Assembly (NCBI GenBank): GCA_015680685.1
Contig: MNCI01011846.1
Coordinates: 67,760-131,759, forward strand
From: Gnetum montanum
Taxonomy: Eukaryota; Streptophyta; Gnetopsida; Gnetales; Gnetaceae
Length of the DNA stretch: 64,000 bases
Reading direction: 5' to 3'
Position 1 is the first letter of the stretch; each line of letters opens with the position of its first letter. A model generated the notes under the pieces. The model saw nothing but the letters and a program-made list of their open reading frames with translations. It did no database searches and was not told where the DNA came from. Shown here one piece after another: positions 9,890-21,035 of the stretch. The position numbers were made by a program, and so were the translations under genes.

Positions 9890-12644
9890 CTATCTTGCTA
9901 TAGCTACAACTTCTAGTGGTAGATGGAAAGCATCTAACAATGCTTTCATGTTCTCTTCCTTGCTTTGAGGATCATTCATAGTCCATGCAACATCTCCAAT
10001 GTGGGTTGGAATGGGGATATCCCATAGACAGGGCATCATGAGGAAGATCTCCTTAACATTGATAAACCAGGCAGAAAATTGTTTGCGCTTGATGTCGAAC
10101 ACTCTGACTGCATCTTTCAGCTCATGGTAGTCATTCATTCTCTTGGCCAAGTTCTCAGCAATAGATCTTTGGTCTATGAATCATGCGCGGAGAACTTCAA
10201 GTTCAACATTTGCTATCTCAAGCTTCTGCTTGGTGTCTTTGTGGTGCTTAAACTTGGCCTTGTATAGCAAGTACGAGTTGGCCACTTATTTTTCTAATTC
10301 TAACTATGGTTGTCTGGTAGTCAACATTGTCATGTTTGCATAGTGGAGGCTAGTCAACTCCATGTATTCCACCATTTCTTCTATCTACAAATTCATCAAG
10401 CAGATCTCTATTCTGTTGTAGGCATTAATCCCATCAATGATGGGTTACCATACCTCTCTTCTATGCTAGAGTTGCTGGAGGGTCTTGTTGAATTTTGCCT
10501 TAGCTAATTGAATGTGTTTCTCATTGATTTCCTTCTACAATCCAACCTAGTCTCTGTAGTGATCTTTGACTCTTTAAAACTTGAGAGCCTCATTTTTCTA
10601 GGTAGCGATTTCAATGGTAGATTTCTAGTGTAAGGCTTGGACTTCCTCCATCGATAGATTTTGATTCTTTGTGGCGAATCTCCTTAGCTTAGTATTCATC
10701 CTGGCAAGTTTCTCTTGTTGTTGATGGATAAATTCTTGCATTTTTTTGTTTTTGCATATCAACATTACGTAGGTGGTGATTTTCTATGGTTAGTGATTCA
10801 TTCTCCTAGTGCATCTAAATCAAGTCCTTTTGAATTGAATATGTCTTTGCTTTTGCTACAGACTGGTTAAAGATGGTCTTCACCACTTCGTCCTCAACCT
10901 TGCTGAATTGTTCTTAAAGTTATTGGAGCTTCATCTTTGGCTATTTCTGGGCTGAGGAGCATGAGGTTAGCAAAGTAGGAACATAATTAAGCAATCTCTG
11001 TAATTTAGTGTTGGTTTTGTGGTTGAGCCATTTCAAGTTAGCCCTCCAAAATGATGTAGTTACCCCTTGCTTCTAGCAGCTTCGATTGGGTTGCAGTGAT
11101 GTTATCTGGAAGATCAAAGATATGCAAAATTAGTTGCCCAATTCCTATCAATTGATCCAACAATTCTTCATGCTGAGCTACATTTAATCTCCTGTTGACT
11201 ATGCCTGTGGACGTTTGTACATCTTGAAGTGTAGCTACGTCTGGTACAGATGCTACAGGTGTGTTAAGTGCTTCAGTAACTTGGTCAGTGACTACTTTAG
11301 CAATCATCTCCTACCCCTAGTGCTGCATCACTAGTACAATTGCCCCCTTGTTCTCCTCCAAGTGTACAAAAAAGGAAGCGACATTCCCAGAAATTTTTGG
11401 GAACAGATGATGTTGCAATAAGAACACTGTTACTTCCCAGGCACTAGGATTCGATCTCATGGGAAACTATGTTCATTGGGTAGAGAATATTAACCCACCA
11501 CTCTCCATCTAACTAATTGTTCAAGCCACCTCATTAAGGTGACTCATTGTCGGTTGATATGTAGATGGATCACCACCACTTGTTCATGCACACTATTCTT
11601 GCTCACGTAGGAGATACTCTTAGAGTTCATGAAAGCACTCAATGGTTGTGCAAGCCTTCGGTGTTGTTTCTTGAGTGGGTGGTAGAGGTGGTGGCTTCTG
11701 CTCCCCTTCTTTGGTGGGGGTAGGTGTCTTGTCTTTCATCATTTTGAACCATGAAGCCATAGGAGCATGCTAGATTATATCATTGGCATAGCAGATGATC
11801 CTTGCCCTTTTGCAAAGTTTCCTAATGAGGCATGGAAAGAGCAGGGTTTTCCTTCCATGTTCATTCTCCTTTAACATTTCTCGATCTCTAAGTAAATTAG
11901 TAGTGAAAGGTTTGCTAGAAATCTTCCACTTAGAGAAACACATGCTCGGGTAGTAAAAGCAGTCACCTTACTAGGCCTCATCATTGGATTGAGGTGATAG
12001 GCCATGATTTTAAAATAGATGCATTTTAAAATAGCTCTCAAATATAAGCAACACCACTAGGTCCACTCTTTCTTGGCTATAAGGTGAGCTTGTGTTGAAA
12101 ACTCTACCAATTGTGTTACTATGTTAGGCAACCCAAGTGCTTGTGCGATTGCTTTAGTTGAATAGGACACTTGAATGTCTTTGATCTTTATGATAGAGCT
12201 TGGCCTTCTATTATTCAAAAAGAGGTATGTCTCTTCCATGTACCACTTCCTACTAGGAGTGATAATTTGCCACATGGGAGAGGTTTGTAGTTGTGTCTTA
12301 ACCTTTGCTGGGGCATGTTCCAAAAATGACCTAAAATTCAATTCTTAGAGAATTGAGCATTGGATATCATGAGGCTTGATGGTGTCAAGGTAAGCTTGTG
12401 TTAACATGACTTCAAGCCTTGGTGTTGGTCTTGGTACTTTTCCATGTTGTGATTATTTTGAGGCTGCTTCTGCTTTAGGATGTTGTTGAACAGATTCCAC
12501 TTCGGGCTCCTCTTGAAGAGGTCCCATTACATGGGTTGCCACAAGTTCTTCTTGGGCTTGTTCCTAGCCCATTCCTATTCTTAGTCATTTTCCCCTTGGT
12601 TGGGATGGTCTTGCTTCCTGTGGATGCTTTTCCTTTGGTGTCAT
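9890..12644 (-). pseudogene. ORF3 of element B (env-position protein, degenerate)
   Basis: This is the extra ORF between integrase and the 3' LTR. It starts at ATG 12644-12642 (MTPKEKHPQ, compare MAPKQKHP in D). An acidic N-terminal region contains MGPLQEEPEVE. A conserved domain follows at 12341-12057 (KWYMEETYLFLNNRRPSS, then IAQALGLPNIV). Its pattern recalls the 'putative plant transposon protein' domain found in other Athila-like extra ORFs; that match is from memory. A central block at 11307-11038 (QHEELLDQLIG, LLEARG) leads into a charged, probably coiled-coil stretch. The C-terminal block is at 10150-9890 (FSAWFINVKEIFLMMPCLWD). There are many stops. I found no convincing signal peptide or membrane anchor. 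Confidence 0.72.
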
Positions 12645-14700
12645 TTGTTGTTACAACACATCCATGGATTAGTAGATATAATGTATCACTTAAAATTCTT
12701 GAATACCTTTCCCTTTAGTCGATTATATTTTGACTAAGGTTGGACCATGGAAAATTTAATGTTTTGTTAATAAATTAATTAGTTATTTATTTACTAATTA
12801 TTTGTTGTGATTGTTACCAGAGCTTGTTGGAAAAGTTTAACTCTTCTATCTTTGATGTTTGACAATTGATTTCCTAGTTAGAACTTTGTGGGAGTTAGAG
12901 AAATGGCAAAAGATTTTCTATAAAAAATGAGACATTTGTGGCCCCCACAATTGAGAGCTTATATTTAGTAGCTATAGGATCAAAGAATGGAATGATTTGG
13001 GCAAACATTTGGAAGGTTATGAACTTGGAAAGATTTTGGGCTTTGAAAAATGAAAAAAACTCCCCTTGTGTTATGAAGCAAATTGTAAAAATGGCAAACT
13101 ATTCAGTGGTATTTATGGTATTTTTCTCATGCGTTGACGAGGCCTAGTTGACAGGTCCCCATCTATGTGGTTTGCTATGTCAACTAGGCCTAGTTGACAC
13201 AGCTATTAACCACTGTTGACTTTATTTGACTTTTTTAGAACTTCAAAAATACAAGGAATTTTTGAGTGAAATTAGAGTCAAATGGAAGCCCAAAAAATCA
13301 CAATTGAAATGAAAATAGTAGAAGATGGAATTGGAGCTCAAAAAATTGAGAAATTAGAGAAAATAATGTAGAGAATGAATGTTATAACATTGTATGGGAG
13401 CATAGAGCAGGATGCACAATGAGGCACATGAAAGGTATGATTGAAACAATGTCAAGGGTAAGGGGCTTAACATTCCAACCAAAAGATATGAAAGTAGGTC
13501 CTTCCCATAGCAGGCACATGCCTAGTTTGTCCTTACATAACTTCAATTGAGGACGACATGATGGTAAGGAAAGTTAAGAACCCACTCAAAAGGATCTACT
13601 TAAGAATTCAAGTACATTCGGCCAAATCAAGGGATCGAAAACATGGACATCGACAACGACGTAAATTATGAGCAACAATGATGGATGACAGAGAAGGTGG
13701 AATGTATTCTTGAGTTGAGGCCATAAGAAGTCACTTGTGGATTGCATGTTTAAAATTATTGAAGAAGATCTATCCTTAGTCTTAACCAAAACCAACCACT
13801 TCTAGTGACTTTGCATTGCCACTTCAAGACTGATCCACCCCCTTGAGACACAAGGGTGTTCCCACCAAACAACCACCATTCCAAAAAGAGGAGAAAAGAG
13901 AGATAGGAAGTGAGAGAGGGCCTTAGTTAGCGGGGGCCTTTAGGCATGGGTAACATGTTTTTCTAGTCCCATAATTAGTGCTTGTAGCCCATTTATTTGT
14001 CTAAGGGGTGTGTTTTAAATTCCCATCTCTCTATGTTTTTTTTTTTAAAAATGGGAACCACACAATGTGAAGATGTTATTTAACTTCCTTTGATTGGATG
14101 ATATGGAATGGTAAGATGTTGATGAAAACACTTAAGCACTTAAGTCAGTAGAAGCATACAAGGAGTATTTAGTCTCCTTGAAGTCACATCCTATTCAAAC
14201 CTTTGAATCTTTCCCAATTCTGGAAACTACCAAGGTCACTAGTTGATTAGAAGTTTACTTAATGGAAGGGACCTTAGACTTCCAAAACAAGGAAAACCAT
14301 AGAATTGGTGGATGGGTGGATGTTATGAACTCACTGCATGTAACCATGAAAAAGAAACCAAGATTGAGTCATTGGTACAATAATTCAAAACTAGAAACTA
14401 GACATTAGCAAACAAACATTAAACACAAACCACCATTAGTAGCAAACATGACAACCTGTATCTTGTTGGCAATAAAGCATGTTTTATTAACGAAGATTGA
14501 AAATCACACTTAAACAAAGTAAAATATACAAGAAAGTGTAAAATATTTAAGAAGGATTCAAATGTACTAATGATGGTGTAAAATAAACAAAGGTGGAAAA
14601 ATAGGAAAAATTTGAAAATAAAAAAGGTGTAAAATTAAATTATTTGCAAAATAAAAAATGTGGAAAAAAAGTAGAAAAACTGAGGAGCCATATGGATAAT
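12645..14700 (-). other. Pol-ORF3 spacer of element B
   Basis: Two kilobases without a credible gene. It holds a promoter-like dyad and TATA-like module (13110-13200), and one copy of the 'AAGGGGTGTG...GGGAACCACAC' repeat unit (about 13990-14085) that is multiplied in D and E. The same spacer recurs on the plus strand in P (21036-22157), C (27500-29888) and Q (33690-34984), showing that all are one family. Confidence 0.75.
13110..13200 (-). promoter_or_regulatory. Internal promoter-like module upstream of ORF3 in element B
   Basis: Reading the minus strand, the order is TGGTTAATAGCTGTGTCAAC, the perfect 20-bp palindrome GTCAACTAGGCCTAGTTGAC (13198-13179), CTAGGCCTCGTCAACG, then CCATAAAT (13118-13111). 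The U3 of B's own LTR has the same order: GGTTGGCTATGTCGA, GGCC-centred dyads, then CTATAAATAC. The box lies about 465 bp upstream of the ORF3 ATG. The similarity is visible in the sequence; promoter function is inferred. Confidence 0.5.
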
Positions 14701-14749
14701 TAGCATGGATGGCCATCTCCCCCACAACTGATTTGGAAGGAGGAGATTC

Positions 14750-15920
14750 AAAAAATTGAACGTGGTTGTCTATTTGTTGAGGTATTTGTTGCAATAGCTT
14801 ACTTGGGCTCATGGAAAAGCTTTACTTGTTGGATGTTGACCAACTACCTTTTATTAGGGCTCTCAGGTTTGTATATGGTCATGGTCCCAGAAGGAAAGGT
14901 TTCAAAAACTATGTAAGGTCCCTTCCACAATGTTTGAAGCTTTGTCTTCTGAGGTATGTGTGGGGGGTTCTAGTAGAGAACCTTATCACTCAGTTGGAAT
15001 TTTACTTTTCTTATCCTTAGTTCAAGTCATGTTTTGTTGTATGTCTTGTGAAGTTCATTCAAAAATAGGGCCACTAATTGATTTTCATTTAGCATGTTTA
15101 GGTTGAGAAATCATTCTCTTTATGCTAGACTTAAGTCAAGGTCCAAGTCACAGGCTATTGAAAGTGTACGGAGCTTAGATTGGATTGGAAGCATTGGGAG
15201 TTTCTCATACACTAGCTCATAAGGAGAGTATCCAATAGGAAGTTTTCATGTTGAGTGGTAGGCTGATAGGATGTCATTGAGTTTTGTGCTATATTTGCTT
15301 ATGGTTCTTGTTAAGATTTTAGTAATCTCCTTGTTGGTGACTTTTGCTGGACTATTGGCTTGGGAGTGGTAAGTTATTGTTAATTTACGGTCGACCCCAA
15401 AGCATTGCATTAACTTGGGAAAGGAGGCACCTATGAAATGGGATTCATTATCAGAAATTAGTGCACGTGGTGCACCAAACCTATTTACAACATTTTGTTG
15501 TATGAATCAAGCAATAGTGGATGATGTACAATCGGTGTTGGTTGCTGCCTTTGCCCATTTTGTGCAATAGTCAACTGCTACTATAATATATGATTTTTTC
15601 ATTGGATATGGATGTGATGGGATCCATGAAGTCTATGCCCTAAATATCAAAGGGCTCTAGTGGTTGAATCCACTGTTGAGGATCCTCCATTTGTGCAGTC
15701 ATCCCACCCTCTCGTTGGTAGTGTTCATAAAATCAAACAAACTAGTGGGCATACCTAAAGATTGTAGGCTAGTAATATCTTGTGATTATGATTTTTATGG
15801 CCATTCACCTCCTTACATAGTGGCCTCTACAAGGGCCTTTGTGAGCATCTTGGAGAATGCATAATTGATCCGCATCAGGAACACACCAGCAAACCAAGCC
15901 ATTAGCGCACACCTTGTAAA
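14750..15920 (-). pseudogene. Integrase of element B
   Basis: Integrase inserts the cDNA into the genome. The H2C2 zinc region is visible at about 15870-15690 (DAHKGPCRGHY...). The catalytic core begins with GIDFMDPITS near 15630. The C-terminal GPY module is at about 14930 (LWKGPYIVFETFPSG). No chromodomain follows; a short conserved tail (FFESPPSKSVVGEMAIHAN, about 14750-14695) ends the pol homology. Numerous stops and frameshifts make it non-functional. It lies directly downstream of RNase H in one polyprotein. Confidence 0.75.
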
Positions 15921-15989
15921 GGTGTTTGTTGATTTCCATGAAGTATTTGGCCTGATGAAGAAACTATTGTTTCTTTCTTAAGTCAAGAT

Positions 15990-16520
15990 CTTGTGGCATC
16001 TCTTGAGTGAGTATATAAGTAAGTATGCCATTATACCATTTTGGTTATGTGGGCATTTGTTCATTTATTACCATAGTAAAGAGGAGCTCATCTAGGAATT
16101 GATTAGAGATTAGGCTCTCCTCCTCTTTGTTGTTCCATATTAATTGAGAGAGGTGGCTAGTGATCACATTCTTAGTTCCCTTCTGATCTACCATCATGAG
16201 GTCAAATTCTTACAAGATCACGAGCCACCGTATGATATGGGGGCTCACCATTAGCTTCATCAGGAAGCAGATGGCACTATGGTCTGTGTGCAAAAACACC
16301 TTGTAGCTAAGCACATAGTGCTTGAAATTTTTAAGAGCAAACACCATAGCCATTAGTTCTTTTTTAGTTGTGGTGTAATTCAGCTATGCACCCACAATGC
16401 TTTGGCTCATGTAGTGGATGTAATATGGATGTTTCTTATCATCCAACTATGTAAGCACCACTCCTAAAGCATAATTAGATGCATTCGTCATTATGTGAAA
16501 TGGTCTAGACTAGTTTGGTG
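15990..16520 (-). pseudogene. RNase H of element B
   Basis: The RT-linked RNase H block reads NYTTTKKELMAMVFALKNF and HTDHSAICFLM. Of the three acidic sites visible in relatives, the first (IDAS in D) is TNAS here and the Glu of TEKEL is Lys, while HTDH is kept. Two of the three acidic positions are therefore gone. In-frame stops are also present. Confidence 0.72.
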
Positions 16521-17560
16521 CCCATTAAATTGGAGTTTCTATGAGTTTTTGCTTCAATTATTGGAATGCATGTTTTCATTCCTTGGTCTAGATGAATGGG
16601 ACATCTTTCTTTGTAAGCTAAACCAACGACTTTACAATCTTAGAGAAATTCTCTATGAATCATTGGAAGGAGCCAGTATGTCCAAGGAATGATTTGACAT
16701 CTTTGATTATCTCTAGTTGGCGTGTAATTCCTTGGATGACCCTTATCTTTTATGTGTCAACCTTAATCTATTCTTATGAAATTTGATGCCCCAACACAAT
16801 TCCTTCTTAGACCATGAAATGACTCTTTTGTCAATTGAGCTGTAGATTTATTTCAACCCATCTCTTTAGTACTTGCTCAAGGTGGTCCAAGGCTTGCTCA
16901 AACGTAGCTTCCTGGGTGGAGAAGTTGTCCATGAAGACTTCCACACCACTATTGATTTTTTATTGGAAAATACTAAGGACCAGGTGTTGAAATGTTGTAA
17001 GGGCATTGCACAAACTAAATGACATCTTACAATATGCAAAAGTTTCCTAAGGACTCATGAATGTTGTCTTGGCCTGATCTTTTGGCATAATTTGGGTTTG
17101 CTTATAACCATTATGACCATCCTAGAAGCTATAATAGCAATGCCCAGATATGGTGTCCAACACTTGATCCAAAAATGGCAATGGAAAATGATCTTTAAAT
17201 GTCACCATGTTTAATAGCTTGAAGTCGATGCAGACCTGCCATTTGCCATCTTTCTTTAGCACAATTATGAGTGGACCAACCCACTCACTATCTATGATGG
17301 AATGGATGACCCCTGCCTTAAGGAGTTGCTCTATTTCCTCTTTGATGATCTACTTCAATTTACGGTTCAGCCACCTCTACAACTACCTCCGTAGCTTCAT
17401 GGCCAGGTTGGTGTAAATGTGAGGCTGACATATCCTTGGATCAATTCATGTCAGCTTAGGATACAACCAAGCAAAGGCTATTGGCCATTTGTTAACCACA
17501 TTTAAAAAATTTTCTTTTTGTCTAGGAGCAAGTTTGGGATTAATTATGACTGGGTTACCA
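16521..17560 (-). pseudogene. Reverse transcriptase of element B (catalytic motif altered)
   Basis: The RT core is recognisable: GKWQVCIDF, FKDHFPLPFLDQVLDTISGH, a damaged LDGYSGYNQ motif (F-stop-DGHNGYKQ), FAYCKMSFSLCNALTTFQ, and FMDN where FMDD is expected. The N-terminal approach (PVIINPKLAPRQKENFLNVV, 17643-17446) is the Athila-style linker from protease. Several stops are present. The DD-to-DN change would remove activity by itself. Confidence 0.8.
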
Positions 17561-18032
17561 TTGTTTAAGAATGCATACTCCATGCTAGCTAGTAAAGTTT
17601 TTAGTTCTAGGGGCTCTTGCTTGAAGTTATCAGGGATTTCCAACTTTTCCCAACAGGTATCATCATCTTCATTATCAAAGAGTTGGTGATGAACTTACTC
17701 AAGTTTATCCATGCTTTTAACATAAGCACATGTTAGGCTCTCATTTGATTCCATGCATAATGTGCTGCTATCTGAGCCAACTATTAGCCACTGGGTGCCC
17801 TCTTGCTTTGTGGCTGTTACATACATGCACCTTTGTATTTATGTTTCTTATGCACATTGATTGCATGCTCTAATAGATGTACTTTTGATGGACTAGATTT
17901 TCTGCATGCAATTGCACCCATTATCACTGTATGTGATGCATGGAATGCACTTTTTCTCTAACTTTCCAAATTCATTTTCCTTGGAGATTTCCAAGGAGAG
18001 GTTCCTTATGCCCACACGTGCATTAATTGTGC

Positions 18033-18420
18033 TTAACCAAGCCCTTCCCATAATGATGGGAAGTTACCTTTGTAGTTTTTAACCTTGATCACTAGAAAAT
18101 CGACAGGATAGAACCACCCACTAACTGTGATCACAATGTCCTTCACTAATGTTAAAGGAATGGTGATTGATTGGTTTTTCAATTCTAAACTGATGTTGCT
18201 CTTCTTGAGAGGTGGGAGGTTCCAGGCCTTGTACATGTCGTTAGAGATGAGGTTGACATTGGAACTAGAATCAAGAAGAGCTTTGCATGGCTCATGTCCA
18301 GTGATCTGTAAGTAAATGAGAGGATTTCCTAGGTTACATCTTTTTTTGGAAAGATTTTCAGCCTTGATCCAATTGAAAACAACATGAGTTAGCATCATAG
18401 TGAAGATCAAAGGTGGCATT
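18033..18420 (-). pseudogene. Aspartic protease of element B
   Basis: A 128-residue open stretch covers the retropepsin domain: PLIYLQITGHEPCKALLDSS, then SNVNLISNDMYKAWNLPPLKK and IPLTLVKDIVITVSG. The active-site triplet DSG is DSS, a single glycine-to-serine change. The frame is shared with the gag linker upstream, separated by two stops (TGA, TAA), which supports an ancestral gag-pol fusion. It would have cleaved the polyprotein in the virus-like particle. Confidence 0.8.
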
Positions 18421-20935
18421 TAGTTTCAAGGGTACTCAAAAGTGTTTGATGTAGAGGATGAGGGTGTTGGAGATGCAGGGTGACTAGTTGCATTAGGTTG
18501 TAAGGGTTTAAGAGGACTGTTAGGTTGATAAAAGGGACATTTCTTGGATCGATTGTCTAAACCACTTGGTGGAAAAACCAATTGTAAGTGTACAACCCTC
18601 GTAGCATTTTGTTGCTATGGCTATGGAGGAATTTATCCCTACATGGATAGAGTAGGAGGTAACTAGGTAGAAGGTGGAGGACTGTGTGTAGACAGATGCA
18701 AAGGGTGGTATGGATATGCGTTCTTCCCTCAAGTAGATAGTGAAAGTGTTCGATGATACTCTAGAGGATAATAGTGATGCTGAAATAAGGCATGACTTTT
18801 TGGAAAGATGGGTTGTTGAACATAGTACCCATATGGATTTGGTTGCTTGTAAGGATACTGATTCCTTGGTAGTGGCATTTCCCATGATTGTGGTTGGTGC
18901 CATTGTTGATATTATTCATATGGTTGTGGTGGAGCTCCACTTGGGTAATAAGCTTGTTGTTGTTGATGGAACTTCCTTGGATTCATTTGAGGATAAGGTA
19001 ATTGTGTAGTTGCTTGCCTATGTGCTAGTCAAGGATTCAATGCATACATCCTAGACTCTTGCAAGTGTGACACCATAGGGCACCACCCCTTTGGATGTTC
19101 ATACTGACAGATGTCACAACCAGTATTATCTTTAGAGTTTGTCTTCACAACTTCTTCTACTACAATAGCTTTGCCCTTACCTCTCTGGTAGGCATGTTCA
19201 ACTTCTTTTCGTCTCTTGCAGTTACAATCACTATTTTGCTCTTTGGATTCTTTAGCAACCTTCATAGGAGTTTGGAATTTTTCATCCAAAGAGTCCCATA
19301 ATTTATCAACCTTTGTTGAAATATTAGAAATAAATTTTTGGATGGGCAAGGTTTTCCTGTTCACCACTTCATCAAGTGGTGACTTCTCCTCATGACAAAA
19401 TTGAACCTCTCGTTTCCTGATGGAAGGGTTCCTATTATTCTCTTCTACACTTTTCCTTTTTTGCAATCCATCTTCTTCTTTTGCTACTTTCTCTATAAGC
19501 CTTTGGATTTGATGAGATCTTAATTTAGATAGTCTCCCTTGGGCATAAACCCCAAGAGTTCTAGTTTTGGCTCTGAGCCCATCTATGATGTGGTGGAGCT
19601 ATTCCCTTTGAGAATAACCATGGCCAAGGTATCGATGTAGGAGTGAATAATATCTACCCATGGTGACATCTAAGGGTTAATGTATTCCCTATGTATAGCC
19701 TTGGATATTCCTTCTCAGATTGGACACTCTAGGGTATGTTTGTTATTTGTCATTAAACAACTCTAACATGGTACTCCATTGATGAATAGATTTTGGTTCC
19801 AAGGATCGGTACCAGCTCTTAGCTTCCTTAATGAGTGTCCTAGGAAAAAGCTTGATTTTTTTCCAATCATTTTCAATGTCTTGTAAGGCATAGGCATTGT
19901 GGGAAGTTTGGAGATGATTTTTTTGATCAAAATTGTATCCCCCCTTAAATTGTGGGATATTATTCATGTCTAGGTGCTTGATCTGTTTATCTCTCACATG
20001 CCTAGTTGGGATCTTTATTGTCTTTGCAATGTTGAGCATGCTTTGAGTTGCCAATAGAGGTTCATCATCATGATTTTGTCGATGATGCCGATGATGGTTT
20101 CTATCACCTCTATGTTCTTGATGGCTTGACGCTCTCTATTGTCTCATTGATCACCTTCATCATGATTGTGTCGATGATGCCAATGATGGTTTCTATCACC
20201 TCTATGTTCTTGATGGCTTGACGCTCTCTATTGTCTCGTTGATCACCTTTATGATTATTTTGATGGTGGCTTCTATGAGAACTAGAAGACAAAGAGGAAT
20301 ATTCATAATTAGATGAAGAGGATGAAGAGGAAGATAGAATGCCACTGCCACCATGTTGTCTACCATCACCTCTTCATTCATTATGACCACCATCCTTAGA
20401 TCCCTTTCGATTATGATGTTTACCCACATCCCTACCTTGACTGTCACTTTTTTTTGAACCAGGTTTATGAATAGTGTATTGTAGGTTCAGGGTCACACCC
20501 TCATCACCAATAATAGAGGGTGGAGAATTTTTTCAAATTGAGAACCCTTTGGAGGATGACCCACATTGTCATCTTGGTTTAGCAGGAATAATGAATAAAT
20601 GAAATGCTTTCCCTTTACAAGCTCATGGTGCTTTTCCTAGTGTTGATCTTTCTTGCATTATGTTTTAGAGGGACGATAGTCTTGAGTGTCATGATTGTCC
20701 ACAACGTATTCCTTGTGAAGATCTGAGATGCCTAACTTCTTAAGGGTTTGAAGTAGCATCCTGGGCACTGAATGATCAGGGGGAAAGATGATGTTGCCCT
20801 CCATATCATGCCATCATAGTTGTTCATCTTGATGTAGGATGAAGGTGGAGTCTGGTACGCACTCATTTGGATGAGTATATACCACTTTGCACTCCTGTGG
20901 GATTGACGGTTTGACATCTTCATGCCTATGAGAAG
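18421..20935 (-). pseudogene. gag: gag of element B
   Basis: Read on the minus strand, the N-terminal block lies at about 20900-20640, but the expected ATG before SSSSH is lost. A basic Ser/His/Arg-rich region (20450-20070) is disrupted by a 92-bp tandem duplication. The gag domain is 20054-19743 (LFPRTLIKEAKSWYRSLEP). The C-terminal part is an open 145-residue stretch (19466-19029) with a zinc-knuckle-like CDICQYEHPKGWC, spaced C-X2-C-X3-H-X4-C, one residue shorter than canonical. The Pro/Gln/Tyr-rich linker runs to protease (18960-18421). Confidence 0.8.
20069..20254. repeat. 92-bp tandem duplication inside gag of B
   Basis: Two nearly identical copies, 20071-20162 and 20163-20254, each contain GTCGATGATGCC and CTTGATGGCTTGACGCTC. 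Because 92 is not a multiple of three, the duplication itself shifts the gag frame. The few differences suggest it is much younger than the element. Confidence 0.85.
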
Positions 20936-21035
20936 AGGAAGATAAATAAAATTATCAGTGTGCTTAGTAGTTATATGTTGTGTAAGAGTGATGTTGCCCT
21001 TGAGTTCATCTAACGATATAAATAATATTCATCTA

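Larger units (their letters stand above)
8685..21035 (-). mobile_element. Element B: nearly complete minus-strand copy lacking its 5' LTR
   Basis: In plus coordinates the order is 3' LTR (8685-9560), complement of the polypurine tract, ORF3, spacer, integrase, RNase H, RT, protease and gag. Homology to the leader of element D stops near 21030, just before the primer site and 5' LTR should appear. The sequence then passes straight into the spacer of P. The 5' end was therefore lost together with ~230 bp of P, and no target duplication survives. It is the best template here for the whole family because ORF3 and pol are both present. Confidence 0.88.

Noticed and set aside
18520-18903. 127-residue open frame on the minus strand
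   Set aside because: It overlaps the gag Pro/Gln/Tyr-rich linker in another frame. The frame with PYGYYVQQP-like composition matches A and D, so this one is a chance opening.
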